The notes below the pieces were generated by a model. It saw only the letters and a list, made by a program, of their open reading frames with translations. It searched no databases and had not been told where the DNA came from. Position numbers and translations under genes: made by a program. This document shows positions 12,731-25,699 of a DNA stretch of 64,000 bases, piece by piece. The first letter of the stretch is position 1, and the number at the start of each line of letters is the position of its first letter. Source of the stretch: Viscum album (lineage: Eukaryota > Streptophyta > Magnoliopsida > Santalales > Viscaceae); NCBI GenBank assembly GCA_963277665.1, contig OY728136.1, positions 1,980,028,576-1,980,092,575 of the forward strand, given 5' to 3'.

Positions 12731-15700
12731 GATGCATGTGGATTTGAATCCCATAAAAAATCCCCACCTAACAATTGATAATATTATTTAGTATATTCTA
12801 AATAGTTAAAGGAAAAAATAGAATCAATATAGTGATGGATATAAGTTTGGGATATGAATATCAAGGTATTCCATATTATCTATCATGAAAATATGTTTAT
12901 AATTTTTGTTTCCTTATTTTTATCAATTAATTGGTTTATTCCATCAATAGTGATATTGGAGATACACATTTTAAATACATTAGATATATATCCAACAAAC
13001 TAAATGAGTGTGAAAAAATACTGTAATAAAAGGATGTTATTCCAGTCATTATGGTTTATCTTTAGTATAATACCTATATAGAAACTCCATATATATAAGA
13101 TTTCAAATTTTATCTCTTCAATATCAATGATTATAGATCTATTGGTCCTTAAATTATTACATAAAAGTATTTATAAACCACTAAAAAAATTCAAATGGAT
13201 GATTATAATGTTGTTAAGGCCTTTTTGTAAAATCCATATATTCTAAACAGTTTTAATTAATCATTAATTTATATCATTCAAAAAATGAAACATGATCTTA
13301 ATTTTAATGATTATAATCCAATTTATACATGAAAACTCATAAAAAGTTTATTTCATGTATTTTTCAGTAGACATAGACTCATAGAAAGTATAATTAATTT
13401 CCCAAATCAATTTAGGGAATATACTAGGAAGGCACATTCATGTCTATTTTTAAACTATATTTAAGTGAAATGGTATTCTTGATTAATAATTTTAAGAGTA
13501 AAAATATTTATTTTAAGATTAAAATAAATAAATCTTTAAATAATCAAAATTTATATTTCATATTCGATATCCTTGTTGTTTTTTGTTTCTCAAAAATACT
13601 TATTAATTACTTAAATAATATGTTGATAATTTCTAGAATATATGTGATTATTAGTGGAACTCTAAGAGTGTTAGGTTATTATTATAGGGATTCCAGTCAA
13701 GGAAATCCTCTTTAAATCATGTTTTATAAATTTTAAGGACTATATGAGTTAATGAAACATATAAGCTATTAATTCTTGTAACACCATTCCAATTAAAGTT
13801 GTTTAGAATTTTTTTGGCCTAAACTTATTATGTATATAAATTATATCATACCTTTATGAAAGGTATCTTATCAGTCTCTTAAAATTCTAAGATATATCCT
13901 TAAAAATTATGAAGATGTTTCTATATAGACTATATGGTAGTGAAAATCCTACCTTTATTTAGGAAGGGATTCCATCCTTCATGTAAGAACAAAACAATTA
14001 ATTTCATCAATGTATATAATAAATCTACTCAATTTAATTACTCGGGAGTTATTAATTTCATTGATATAATTGAATATTTATATCTCAAAGGTAATGCATT
14101 AGATATTTTATGTCTAATTTTTAATTGACAAGTAATTTTACTATCATAGGAGAGTATAAATTTTAATTTGGACATTTTTACCTAATGTCAATTTATATGT
14201 GATTTTATAATTTACATGTTGTATAGATGTATTATCAAAAAAAATTTGATGAAAAATAGGTATTGCATTTCTGAAATTAGTTTTCAAAAAAGATTCTCAT
14301 AATAATTGTGTATAATTTTTTTTAAATCCACATACATATGTGGAATTGGAATTAAAGACATCCATTTTTTATATTATGGACGAATTTCAAAATTTTCGTA
14401 TCAAATATTATCTAGTGTGGATGAATCCCTTAAATTATTTAGGGTGTATAATTATTCAAATGTTTTATAAAGGTAATTGATTCCTCAGGATTTCATTATT
14501 TTTTCCACTATCAGGGAGGTATACATTAATTATATATTTTATATAAATGTTTTTTGTACTAGAAATATGATCATAATACATTACATGTTATATTTTTAAA
14601 CTAATATATTTCTAATTTTCTTGTTATTATATCTGCATACAATACATAATATATCACTAATGTTATGTACACTGTTAAATATATAACTCTTCTTTTTCAG
14701 ATTCAATCATTATAATGAAAATTATATATTTTTAGTGAATGATGTTATGTTTGAGATGCCCTTGTGTTTGGTTCAGCTCTTAATCATGTTATTCTACCAG
14801 TCATAATGTGAAAATCTTTTTTCTTCACACTAGATGTAGTGTCCTATAAACCCATTTATTCTACACATTAATGTATTAATAATGTAATGAATATGGATTA
14901 AAAATATTCATTTAGATGAAATGTTAAAAAAACATATTTTGTGTCACATTAACATGTTTCTTATACATGAATTGTGTTGAAAATTAAACACAACACATTC
15001 TCAATTATATATTTTCTATTAAAATTTAAAATTTCCATGAATAATATTCTCTCTGATGTTTCACTATAGGGGTGATATTTTATCTATTATGATCATCCTA
15101 TCCGCTCTCTATACATGTTTTAGTTCCAAAAATGATTGAGTGTAGCAATTATGGTTTGTTTTTATATATTAAGAAAGTAATGATTATTATAATATTCAAT
15201 GTTGTTTTCTGTCCCTTAAAACAATTTATTTTGTTCGTTTGGGGTTTCAAATGGATGATAATTTTTGAAAGGGAAGTATTAACAAATTCATAGAATATTT
15301 AATTGTTATTCATATTCATAGAATTAGTAGTGGGGATATAAGAACTTTTATTTATATTTATGGTTATTGAATTATTCCTATAATTATATTGATTAAGGTG
15401 ATTTTTATTAGAGGGGTGAGGTTTATCTAATTTGGTAGACTACAGAGGAATTTTTCACATGTTTAGGGGGTTCATTGAAGGGTTCCTTTCACATTCCGTT
15501 GGGATTCTTATAGTCATACATGCCAAATTAGGTGTTGTTGTGTATGCAAGAAGGTATTCCCTGATGTTTAGTTAGAACTATATGTGTATTAGATGTGTAT
15601 CATCATTGTTTTTAGATATCATAGAAATAAAATATAAATATAGCCCTTTGAGAATGTGTACTTGTCAGATAGAGTATATCCCCTTCTTTGAAATAATATA

Positions 15701-16223
15701 TATGATCATATATCATACCTATAGAGAATAAAATCAAGTAGTGAATCATTTTTTTGAAGGTTTTAGTGGGTAAAAAACATATGGCTGATTTTTGATCTTC
15801 ATATTGATACTTTTCTACAATATTACTAAAATATTAATGGGAACAATTATACTCAACTTTATAATTATCCATAGTAATCTACCTTTCCCTTTTATTTAAC
15901 AGTATTTTAGTTTATAATTTCCCAATTTAATTATGAAACCATGATTAAATATTATTTTTATAATTATTATTATTCTTTCTAATAAAACTAAAATTGAATG
16001 GAGTTCTATTCCTGGATCTTGTTTGAAATCATCCAATATGCTTGATGTTTGTAACTAATTATATGGATGTAGTTGTTGGAATGAAATGTGTAGATTTTGG
16101 GAATAATGAAGATTTCCATATAGAGAAGAATCAATATATATAATGTTCCCAAAAAATAATATTCATTCATTATTGACATGAAAAGACTAATTGGTATCCT
16201 ACCTTGACCAGTAGTAAGCATAT
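12731..16223. other. AT-rich DNA with no recognised content
   Basis: This 3.5 kb lies between elements A and B. It is very AT-rich and I found no pol motif, LTR pair or RNA gene. The longest open frame is 91 codons (13440-13715) and is low-complexity Ile/Asn/Lys-rich, as expected by chance in such DNA. It may be the older target sequence or a solo LTR with no partner in the window. I could not match it to 1-3537. Confidence 0.45.
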
Positions 16224-17688
16224 TGTTCTATTCAAATCCCTCCTCCAATATTTTAGGCGTTAGAAACTAGTATAGACTTTATATATCACATTCATGGGAG
16301 GCCTTTTCCTATCATAACCTATAATAAATATATATATATATAGTGAAAAAATTATAACATTATCAGTAGTACATACATAATTTATCTACTAAATGGAATA
16401 TAACAGATGCATAAGATATCAATTAAAATTAAAAGATAACTAGATCGAATAACATAATATAAAAAGGGTAATATTACATACCCAATATCCTAGAACAAAA
16501 ATCTAAAAAAACTAATATGAATATTCATTAATTGTAATATTGATCTATATATGAACTCCTATAACTACTATCATCTTAGAGTACCACCAATTCTCTATAA
16601 ACACAAAATCCTCCAATGTGTATAGATATTTGAACCAAACATGATATGTGATCGACAAATCCTAAAATCTATTAGTGAAAATTTCATCACATTAAAAGAA
16701 ACTACATGTGTGTTTCCAAGGATAATGTACGGTTGAGTGTAAGCATACATAGTAGAACACAAAAAAAATAAAGGGAGAATGGAGTCATAATCATCTCAAC
16801 TCTTGAAACTGAAGATTTACTGGAGGATTATAATAATATATCCAAGAAAATCATCTTAAGGACCCTAATGCAAAAGAGTATCCATAAAAAGTAAAGAAGA
16901 ATGTGAAATATGTTCATCATTAGAATATTTATAGATTCTAATAATTCTCAATCATTATAAATTCTATCCTGAAAAGGTAATTATTCAACGGTATTTAGCA
17001 ATGATCAATACCTAGAAGTGCCCATCAATCATGAATTTTATAGAAAACTACAACATATTCTCTTGAAGGTGAACCCATGTGTACTAAAGAAGCACAAATC
17101 TATTAGAATATATAATTACACAGGGTTCCAATATCCACATTTCTTTTAGAAACCTGGAAGGTGATTCTACTCATTCATAAAGCATTATCTCCGGTTGAGG
17201 TTTCACAAACTACTTGAGGGAATGGAATAAATACAAATATGGTCAAAGGATGTACTCAAGTACCAGGGTATATTCTCAAACACTCAACATCCAAAAAAAC
17301 ACTACATTCCTATATTCTGATTCGGAAGTATCAAGAAACCTTTGTATTCATTCCCTTAGATGATGTTGGAGAATCCCTACCCCATGATAATGTGTCAAAT
17401 CATGACTCCATGAGAGGATAACTACCCCATCTCATCTCCATGGAAACAATTAACCACCCATATATGGGATTCATGCCCTGTAATGTTGGTGAAATACTGA
17501 CTCTATTATATTATATAGGAAGAGGATCCATGAATGGTATTTGCAAGAAAAAAATACCACTCCCTTGGTTGATATTATTCCCCGTATATAGAATAACCAC
17601 TCAACCTGCGGAAAAAATGGATGAAACGAAGGTCTGTCCAATGAATTATAGGACATGGAAAACTACACAGTGTGCCCTGAGGGTCAAA
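16224..17688 (-). repeat. Element B LTR1, left part (before element C)
   Basis: Its edge TGTTCTATTCAAATCCC aligns with TGTGCCACCCCAATCCC at 32720. The next 1.1 kb aligns with 32720-33806. For example, the 'tagtaccaccaa' type words occur at 16580 and 33085. 17325-17688 then aligns with 44215-44625 on the far side of element D: 'ttagatgatgttggagaatc' at 17356 matches 'cagatgatactgaaggatcc' near 44253, with 'ccctacccc' following in both. It stops at 17688, where the copia LTR begins. Confidence 0.8.
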
Positions 17689-19538
17689 TGTTGTAAAATT
17701 TGGTTCCCTAGATCCAATGTGAAAAATAATTTTAGAATACCATATAATGTATACATTGGGTTATAAATGAATTATTCTTACCATAACAGTTTTTATATTT
17801 CCACATACACTATTTACGAAGTAATTTTCATAGATAATTTATTGTATCAAAAGGTTATAGTAGTTAGAAAACTATAATATGAATCTAGAGGTACCATTAA
17901 AAAAATATTAATCTTATTTCATATAGTTTAGATACATCATGTTAACAAGACATAGATGATGTGTGAGAATCCAGTGTTAAGGGGTCATAAATATTAGAAG
18001 TTATTATCATGAAATTTTAACATTTTGATCTTAAGTAGATGAGATCTTGTGCTTGACCTTCAAAAAGGGTAACTACATGTTTCATGATTTATTGATAGTT
18101 CTTATATATGAACATGTGTAATAGTCTTCTAACTTGATATTATTATCAGCGTATAATATTTGATCATGTAATTTTATGCATGGAGAAAATGGTGAAATTT
18201 ATTTCATTGTGATTTATCTTACATTTGGTGGGTCGTTTGTGATATGGAATTAATTGAATATGAAAGATATATTTTTTTCTTATGAGAGGAATAGATTTTT
18301 ATGGACTAGTTGATTAGGATGGTAGTGCATTTACAAAATACATGCAAATAATATTAGCCAGTAAGTGTATACAATAATGTGGACTAACAATAAATCAATA
18401 AAGTATAATGACACAAAGTGTCCTACATTTTGATATATAATGAGACAAAGAGATTATATTATATAACATGAGTTTATAGGAAAGGTTGTTGTTAAAATGA
18501 ATTTTTCTATATCTACATAGGTTTCATTATGGGTTTCTAGAATCTTCTATTTGTTTGTGAATAATATTCTATTATATAAAGATGAGGGCCTATTGGGTAA
18601 AACACCAATTGTATTCAAAAGGGTGGAATATTATAATAAATAGAAGTATTGGACATGGGGACCCACTATAAGGTCCTTGTGATGTTGGAGAATATATGAT
18701 CACTATATAATAAATAAATTCATATTATTTGAGTCTCGAGTAATTGGTAACTAAATTATTCACTAAATTATTCACATGAAATTATGTGAATACCTGGAAA
18801 ATTATTATATGAATGGAAAGATGATTAATTTTAATGTATTGATTAATATTTGTCAGAATATCTAGTCGATTTAATGGAAAATTATTATCATGTAATTTAT
18901 TTACTATATTATAAGAAATTGGAAGACAAATATAAATGATATTTATGACTCAGTAAGTCTATTGTAAGAAGCATATTATGGAATATGAAATGGGTAATAA
19001 ATGTTTGAGGGTCAGGAGCCATTTCTGGGTATTTTCGTATATGAATATATAAGGAGGAGGAGGGTCCTATTCACATAACTATTAACTAAACATTTTCAGA
19101 CCATATTTATCATCTATACTACTTTATATAGAGATAATTTAATTATCCCAAAAACTTATATGGGTTGTTCATCATTGATCGAAGGATCCTCAATGTTTTT
19201 GTTGTCGGTACCTCAAAGGATTCATTTGATCTCAGTGCATGCACGTAGATATCGATGTTCAATGTTCCTGTAGACCTTTGAAGTATGTCTTTAGATGATA
19301 TAATGTGATCAATCCTTTTCTCCATTAAGAAAGGGTTGTTGGTGATAAGTGGATGTCAAAATCATATTCAAAACATAACAAGTAAACGTAGGTTTAATTT
19401 TCATGATTAATTTCTTCACATGAGAGCCTAATCATTTTATCGGGCTCTGCATCGCCCGAGATGATATAGTTATGTTAATCGATAATTAAAAATTTTAATT
19501 CCATATCCCATTTGTATTTATTCTGTGCTTATGTTCCA
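17689..19538 (+). repeat. Element C 5' LTR
   Basis: It aligns over its whole 1850 bases with 25700-27540. Strong matches include 'tcatatagt..agatacatcat' (17918, 25932), 'aaatataaatgatatttatgact' (18929, 26931), 'aataaatgttt' (18991, 26997) and 'tttaattttcatgattaat' (19391, 27397). It begins TGTTGTAAAATT and ends TTCCA just before a PBS. Confidence 0.85.
19046..19054 (+). promoter_or_regulatory. TATA box of element C 5' LTR
   Basis: TATATAAGG followed by AGGAGG lies about 490 bases before the LTR end. The same word is kept in the 3' LTR at 27049, although the flanks have diverged. It would place the transcription start about 30 bases downstream on the plus strand. Confidence 0.6.
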
Positions 19539-19542
19539 TTAG

Positions 19543-19556
19543 TTAGTATCATAGTG
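19543..19556 (+). other. Element C primer-binding site
   Basis: TTAGTATCATAGTG, four bases after the LTR end, resembles the initiator-Met site TGGTATCAGAGC (match at GTATCA.AG). This supports plus orientation and the LTR boundary. Confidence 0.6.
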
Positions 19557-19741
19557 GTGGAATAACATTTTAATAAATAAACTATTAATATTTCAATAAA
19601 TTCATGAATAGGACATTATTATAGTCTAATCGCCATAGATGAAGATCAAAACTGATATCAGATGACTGATATTTATCCTTCCAAATATTGGCACACAGAT
19701 AAAAATTATATTTTTAAAGTTTATTAAAATAATATATATAA

Positions 19742-19779
19742 GTGTGTGTGTGTGTGTGTGTGTGTCTGTGTGTGTGTGT
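19742..19779. repeat. (TG)n microsatellite
   Basis: A run of about 19 TG units has one TC interruption near the middle and lies about 190 bases after the PBS of element C. Any reading frame through it gives a Cys/Val or His/Thr repeat with no coding meaning. Confidence 0.95.
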
Positions 19780-20010
19780 TTCATATATATGTTATAATTT
19801 AACCCGAAGTTTGTTAGTAGAGATAGATTCTTTGACCCAGTTTTCTGACTCAAGGAAAATTCCAAACCATTGTGTAATATTAATAATTCTTTTTCATACA
19901 AAGTTAAATATTTATGGATTGTTAAAATCAAAATAAAATAATATAATGTGGGTGGGGAGGTGCTTCAATAATGGCGATAAAGACTATAAAAAATATATAA
20001 AATGCAAGGG

Positions 20011-20210
20011 GTTTGGGTGGAGACATGCAACCACAAAAATAAAATTTTCGTCTATGGACTAAAAGATTGTTTGGGTGAATACATGAAATAGAAAAAAAAT
20101 ATTAAATGAAAAATATCATATGGGTTCACGAGTCAGAAAATGACCAATATAAAAAATTCAAAACCCCAATTAGTGGGTGAGATGTTGGTTGTGGATGTAT
20201 CAATCCAAAC
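20011..20210. mobile_element. MITE-like insertion with inverted ends
   Basis: The left end GTTTGGGTGGAGACATGCAA (20011) and the complement of the right end at 20183-20210 (GTTTGGATTGATACATCCAC) match at about 15 of 19 positions, giving a 200-base segment with terminal inverted repeats. A third copy of the GTTTGGGTGAATACATGAAA motif lies inside at about 20069, in the same direction as the left end. GTTTGG-type ends are common among plant hAT- or Harbinger-like MITEs. I could not find a clear target duplication, so the class is open. Confidence 0.5.
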
Positions 20211-20254
20211 ATATTTTTAAAACATTTATCTTAGTAATAGAACAATCGATTATA

Positions 20255-20640
20255 TCCTAGTGATTCGATCCTCCACCGTATAGTGTCCTCCCACACATCG
20301 TCCCCACATCACTCAACCCTTTACATAACCTCTTGCTCAACGTCCCCCTGTCATCATCCCTAATGTAGCCTTCCACTATGAGAACCCAATGCTCCCACAC
20401 TCCTCGCATAAATATCTCTATGGACCCACATGCCCCATTCCATGTTGAGCCACCTAGTAAATCGTCCTACCATTCTGTGTCCCCACAAGCCTCCATCCAT
20501 TCATCACCACCCACCGTATCGACTTCCTGCCACATCAGCCTTCCACCACACCTAACTCCCATAATACTATATCTCACCACTTGCTGTATCTACCGATCAA
20601 CATGCATCCCAAACATGTTGATCCAACCCGAGTTATGATA
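20255..20640. other. C-rich, higher-GC island in the element C interior
   Basis: This block of nearly 400 bases is clearly richer in C (many CCAC, TCC and CCC words) and in CG dinucleotides than the rest of the window. An 86-codon open frame on the plus strand (20378-20638) reads as a Pro/Ser/His-rich peptide with TSCHISLPPH-like stretches. Such composition resembles the low-complexity linkers of retrotransposon polyproteins, but I see no conserved domain. It may be a piece of another insertion that escaped C-to-T decay. Its function is unknown. Confidence 0.5.
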
Positions 20641-23600
20641 GGTTAACCCTTCATAGAGTCTCCTAAAGAATTTTAGGTCTATAATAGACGTGTAAGCCCT
20701 TCTAAGGGTTTTCATAGCTACCCAAGGCCTATGAAGAAAATGAAAAAATAAGATACAATTTTCGGAAGAAAATTAAATTTTAATTTGTGACTAAGAGACA
20801 TATATTATATGAAATAAAATTAAAATTAATTACTTTAAATCACTTAATTTACCTTAACATGTATTTATCAGAAATTTAATTCTTATTAATTATTTAATTG
20901 TCTTTTTGAATGATATTAACTAGTGATCAACCAATATTTTTATGATATTTATTTTATTTTATTAATTATTTCAGTTGAATTTGATGAATGTAAAAGTTTA
21001 TTTATTTTGAACGGTTAGTGAAGTCTTCTACTTCTTAGTATGTATCAAGGTATGCATGTACATAAATATAATTTTTCATTTATATTGTGATTTATTGTAT
21101 GTTTATGTGTTTTTTTGATGATGTTATAAGATATGAACCACACCGAGATGATAATATATCCTATAAAAGACATTAAAATATTAAATCGGGGTGAAACCTA
21201 CGATATGAGTCAGACACGACTCTGGTATTTTACCCATTTGGTAAAAGTTCTATAGTTGAGATTCAATGAATCAAAAAAATACAAAATTGTCATGATTATT
21301 TATATTTTTTATTTAATTTATTGATCATTTATTATTTTTTTCTGAGTATGAGAGTGAGAATAATCAAATAAAATTATAAAAAATTGCATAGATTAATATA
21401 AATTTTTTCATGATAAATGTTTTCTATTTAATATATTGTTAATATATTTGTGTGAGAACTAAGTATGGGAATATATAATAGAATATAATTTTATTTTTTA
21501 TCAAATAATTAAACCACAATGTAATATTAATTTTGGATGTCTTTAAGAATTTCAACATAAACAAATTGTGTGTTTAGGGTTCTCGGAAACCATAGTTCAA
21601 GGTGATTCCTACTACTAGAGAGTTCATATAAAAGAAATGTTTTGTGTTAAATATAGATCTTATAAAATAAGTATTCATAGATCGTTTTTTTCTATTTTAG
21701 AGGAAATTATTTGAGTAAATAATTATTATGATTTCATGAAGTTATTATTTCACTCAATAATTCACAGAGCTCCGAGTTAATTCAGTTGGCTAGTCAAAAT
21801 ATTACATTGAAACTATATGAGTCATTGAGTTGACATATATTGGATTATAATAAGATATTTAAGGAATCATGTACACTAGAATACTCAAGCGACTTGGTAT
21901 TATGAATCTAGTAGTGAAGTCTACTAGGGTACAATAAAATAGTGGGAGACATCTAATGATTTTATTAATAAATAATTTCTTACTGGTAAACAAGATAATG
22001 TACCAATATAATTAAATTTTATTTTGTATAAAAATTGATATTAATAACACATGTATAATGGGAAATCTTTTGGAAAAATATAATGACTATATCAACACCA
22101 TTTTACAAGAGTAGTAAAAGAAGTTTCCCAAAGTACTATGATATAAGAAATTTTATGTGCTTGAGTCCCCACAACTGGTTAAGCCACCTCACGAATCTAG
22201 GGTAAAAAATATTCTTAACGGAAATCATGTATGATACTTTTAATGTTTACATCATAATGTTTTCATAAATTTCCAATGAGTTATAAAAAAAATCAGCAAA
22301 TAAATGATTTTTCATGTTTTCTTATCTCTGATATTATTGTGAGGGGAAAGTGAAATGAGATATGAATGGGGTGATGATTACATAGGATACATGTAAATTA
22401 AATGGTGGATATTGATCTCTACACACATCCCTTTATTATAAATTTTTCACTCAATTACTATAGATTATTCCATATTATATAACAAATAGTAAATGGAGAA
22501 TTTTTTTTTTGGTAATGTTCACCAAGAAAATTAGAACAAAATGATCGATTAATATTACTAAATATGGTTAAAAACATGAAAGAAAATCTGAAATGACCAA
22601 TGGATAGAGTAACTCCAAAGGAACCATACAAAATCCTTAATATAAATGAGGATGATCTTCATACAGAAGGATATTTACTTTACATGTTGTGAGATACATT
22701 TAGGGAATATAAAATGAAATGAATTGATGTAGAAAAACATAACTGCGTGTTAGATATTGTATATTCCTCATTTTATGTCATTGAATTTCTATATTTATTG
22801 AGTATTAAATTCAATCAGCCAATCTCAAATGAGTATTTAAATATATTCACAACGTAAGAAAATAAGAATTTGTAGATGTAATGTGAATTTTATATGAATC
22901 TAATAAAGGGTGATTCCTATGTTATCAGTGATACATAAAAAACTATTAATTTCCAAGAATAATGATTCATGTTGAACTTTAATTGTGTTTTACAAATAAA
23001 TATATCTAATTTTACAATTGGAAATAAAGAGATATTATAAAATTTATCAAATGATGTTTTGTTCTTGAATCTCATAGTTATTTAATTTTTAAATAATGCT
23101 TGAATCTTCAGTGATAAATAATAAATAAAAAATATAATACTTTGTTACAACCAGTTGTGTAAAAAATTTATATGAATGGAAAAAATATGTATTTGGAAAG
23201 GATATACCTTTTAGGGTATTAGAATATATGAATCTAAATACATTAGGTATTATTGAAAAATTCCACTATTTATAATTAGATAATGAAACTTTTATAATTA
23301 AAGGTAATCCAAAACAATTTAAAAAAAAATTCATCTAGAGAGTGTAAACTATTGAAAGATTAAAATAGTGGTAAATATTTTTCATATTATTCTTGTATGT
23401 GTTTTAATGAATTTAAATGTGAATTAATTAATAAGAATGTTTTGAGTATATGATTATTTTGGGCCCATGATTTAAATAATATCATGATGAAGCATTCATC
23501 GATCATAAAAAATGTATAGTGGAATGATTACTAAAATTTCATTTCCATATATATGTAAAAAAATATGTTCATAAAAGTATAATCAATTGTGATTCTTTGT

Positions 23601-25139
23601 TGAAAAAAATATCATTAAAAAATTATATATTAATTCCTAAAACACATTTCCATATACACAAAACTGTCACGAATTATGTAAAATGAGAATCAATTTTAAA
23701 ATTCATATTCATTGTAGATAGTTCCATTATGTTTTAATATGTTATTTTAAAATATTTGTGTTATCCAATAACTATATTCTAGATATTATGAAAAATTAAT
23801 ATTATATGAGTTATAGTATAATATAAATCTATCATGTCATAATAACACATGTTTAGATGAAAATTGTTTTTTTCTATATAAATAATCATGCATCAAGAAA
23901 AAAAAGCGGTCATATAACATAATTACACTTACAGTTTTTAAGGTTACTATATAAATCCATGATATATTAAGTGATATTCAAGTAATAGACTATATATCTA
24001 TAGAAGCATATACATATATATTAGAGATAGTGGAATCAATATCGACTTGAGGTAAGTCAAGGATGAAGATGCAATACTAGTTGGAAAAAGAGTATGTTTG
24101 AGAAGAGATATTGGAAAAAAATGTCCTAGAGACAAATTACACATCAACAAGATAAAATCATGAGAAGGATTATACATTAACTATAGATGGTGATACATTA
24201 TTCACAAATAATAATGAACCCCACAAGTAAGAAGTATATAAAAATTACCTGTTATTGAAAAGTTCAATTAAAATTTTGTAATGGATTCCGTATATCGAAA
24301 TACATGTGATTATTATTTTGAACACATTAAATTCATGATACCATAGTGTTAATCAAGAGATGTAATATACGGATGGTCATGTTTTGATAAATGAGAAATG
24401 ATTAATAGTCAACATACATAAGACTCTAGAGTTCTTCTATGATCAATCCTTTAAACCAATTATCATGCACCATACATTATAATTTTACATGTCATAGATT
24501 CTTTCTATGACCAATATATTTGTTCATTATATTTAATAACTACATTTCATTGAACGTATCTATGTTATACAACCTAAAATATTTCGTAAAACCAAAGAAT
24601 TCCAATAAGGGGTGAAAGTAACCAATATCTAGCTATAGATAGAAGTAAAAAAAACAAGATCAAAGATTATTCATTTATAATTAATTTTTTCTATTTTTAT
24701 ATAAGAGGTTAGTGGGAGAATAATAATTTTAAAAGGAAAAATATATTGTTCACATATGAAAAAATATATCTTTCTATTAATGATAGTTAAGACATGAATG
24801 AATGTAACTTTACAAAGATTGAATTAAATTAATAATTTTTTAGAGAATATGATATACTATGATATATCTAATGGATTTTCTAGAAAAATAAAATGTAAAT
24901 ATACTAAAAAAGTATTGAAAAATACAAGTTGGAACAATTAATTAGAGAATTATTACCAATTTCACATGGAATAAATCCCTCCACAAAGGCATGTTTGAGA
25001 AATAGGAGGATATTAATTTGGTGATGATAGAGTCATATGATTTTCTTATAGGTCAATCAAAAATTCCATATTATTTACAAGATGATATATTACCAACATA
25101 TAATTTTTTGTAGGGAAATATCATTATTATATAAGAGTA
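20641..25139 (+). pseudogene. Element C gag-integrase-RT region, unreadable
   Basis: Between the C-rich island and the RT end, a copia element should carry gag, protease, integrase and most of RT. I found no trustworthy zinc knuckle, protease or integrase motif. The sequence is about 75% A+T with stops in every frame. Assignment rests on lying between the paired LTRs upstream of the recognisable RT/RNase H. Confidence 0.5.
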
Positions 25140-25660
25140 ATAGATGATAAGCATTCAGAACTATCAATCGTACCTAAGAGAGTGTATGTGATATATTATT
25201 AGTACTTGTATAGGATTTAACACTAGTTATAATTGTGTAATGAATAGTATTCCTTTTAATTAATACTATTTAATATCAATATATAGATTAGGTAATAATT
25301 GGATAATCATATTCAAGCTAGTGGTATCCATATCTACAAATACTGAGTGTTTAGTGGCTTCTGATATAGGTGAAGAATCATTGCATAATATGAGACAATT
25401 TGTTCTAGTTCTTAGAATAAAACCAGTTAAGTAATGTTTTATCATAATTTATATTATTATAATCATATGACAAGTACTATCCATGATATCAATTTTTGAC
25501 ACTGGAAAAAATAAATATTCTCAGAGATATCATCAATTTAGGTGTCTTACTCATGGAGGTGAAGTAGTAGATAACAAAGTAGCCATACAATAGATATTTG
25601 GCACCACCAATGATTAAGTCCATATCTCAGTAAAAAATTATTTTAACATGTGAGAGGAAA
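25140..25660 (+). pseudogene. Element C RT end and RNase H relic (Ty1/copia)
   Basis: A segment at 25155-25245 reads as YI.STCIGFNTSYNCVM, matching the copia RT end pattern 'YAMVCTRPDIAYAVGV'. At 25325-25440 comes VVSISTNTECLVASDIGEES, matching 'VVALSTTEAEYMALxxAxKEA', the start of copia RNase H. At about 25510-25600 are a 'YHQFRCLTHGGEVV' type segment and a NKVAIQ segment, matching 'YHxIRxxVxxGxIxVxKVxTxxxxAD', the C-terminal part that ends copia pol. Frames shift between blocks and stops occur. In a live element RNase H degrades the RNA strand during reverse transcription. This block is the main reason for calling element C copia. Confidence 0.8.
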
Positions 25661-25699
25661 CATGGATTGTTATAATGATAGATATAGTACAATTTGGAG

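Noticed and set aside
17471..17656. 61-codon minus-strand frame
   Set aside because: It lies in LTR1 of element B and has no family resemblance.
17440..17766. 108-codon open frame on the plus strand
   Set aside because: It crosses the junction at 17689 between element B LTR1 and the element C LTR. The frame is a chance product of two unrelated repeats.
19626..19936. 101- and 64-codon frames on opposite strands
   Set aside because: Both run through the TG microsatellite and give His/Thr or Cys/Val repeats. They are not coding.
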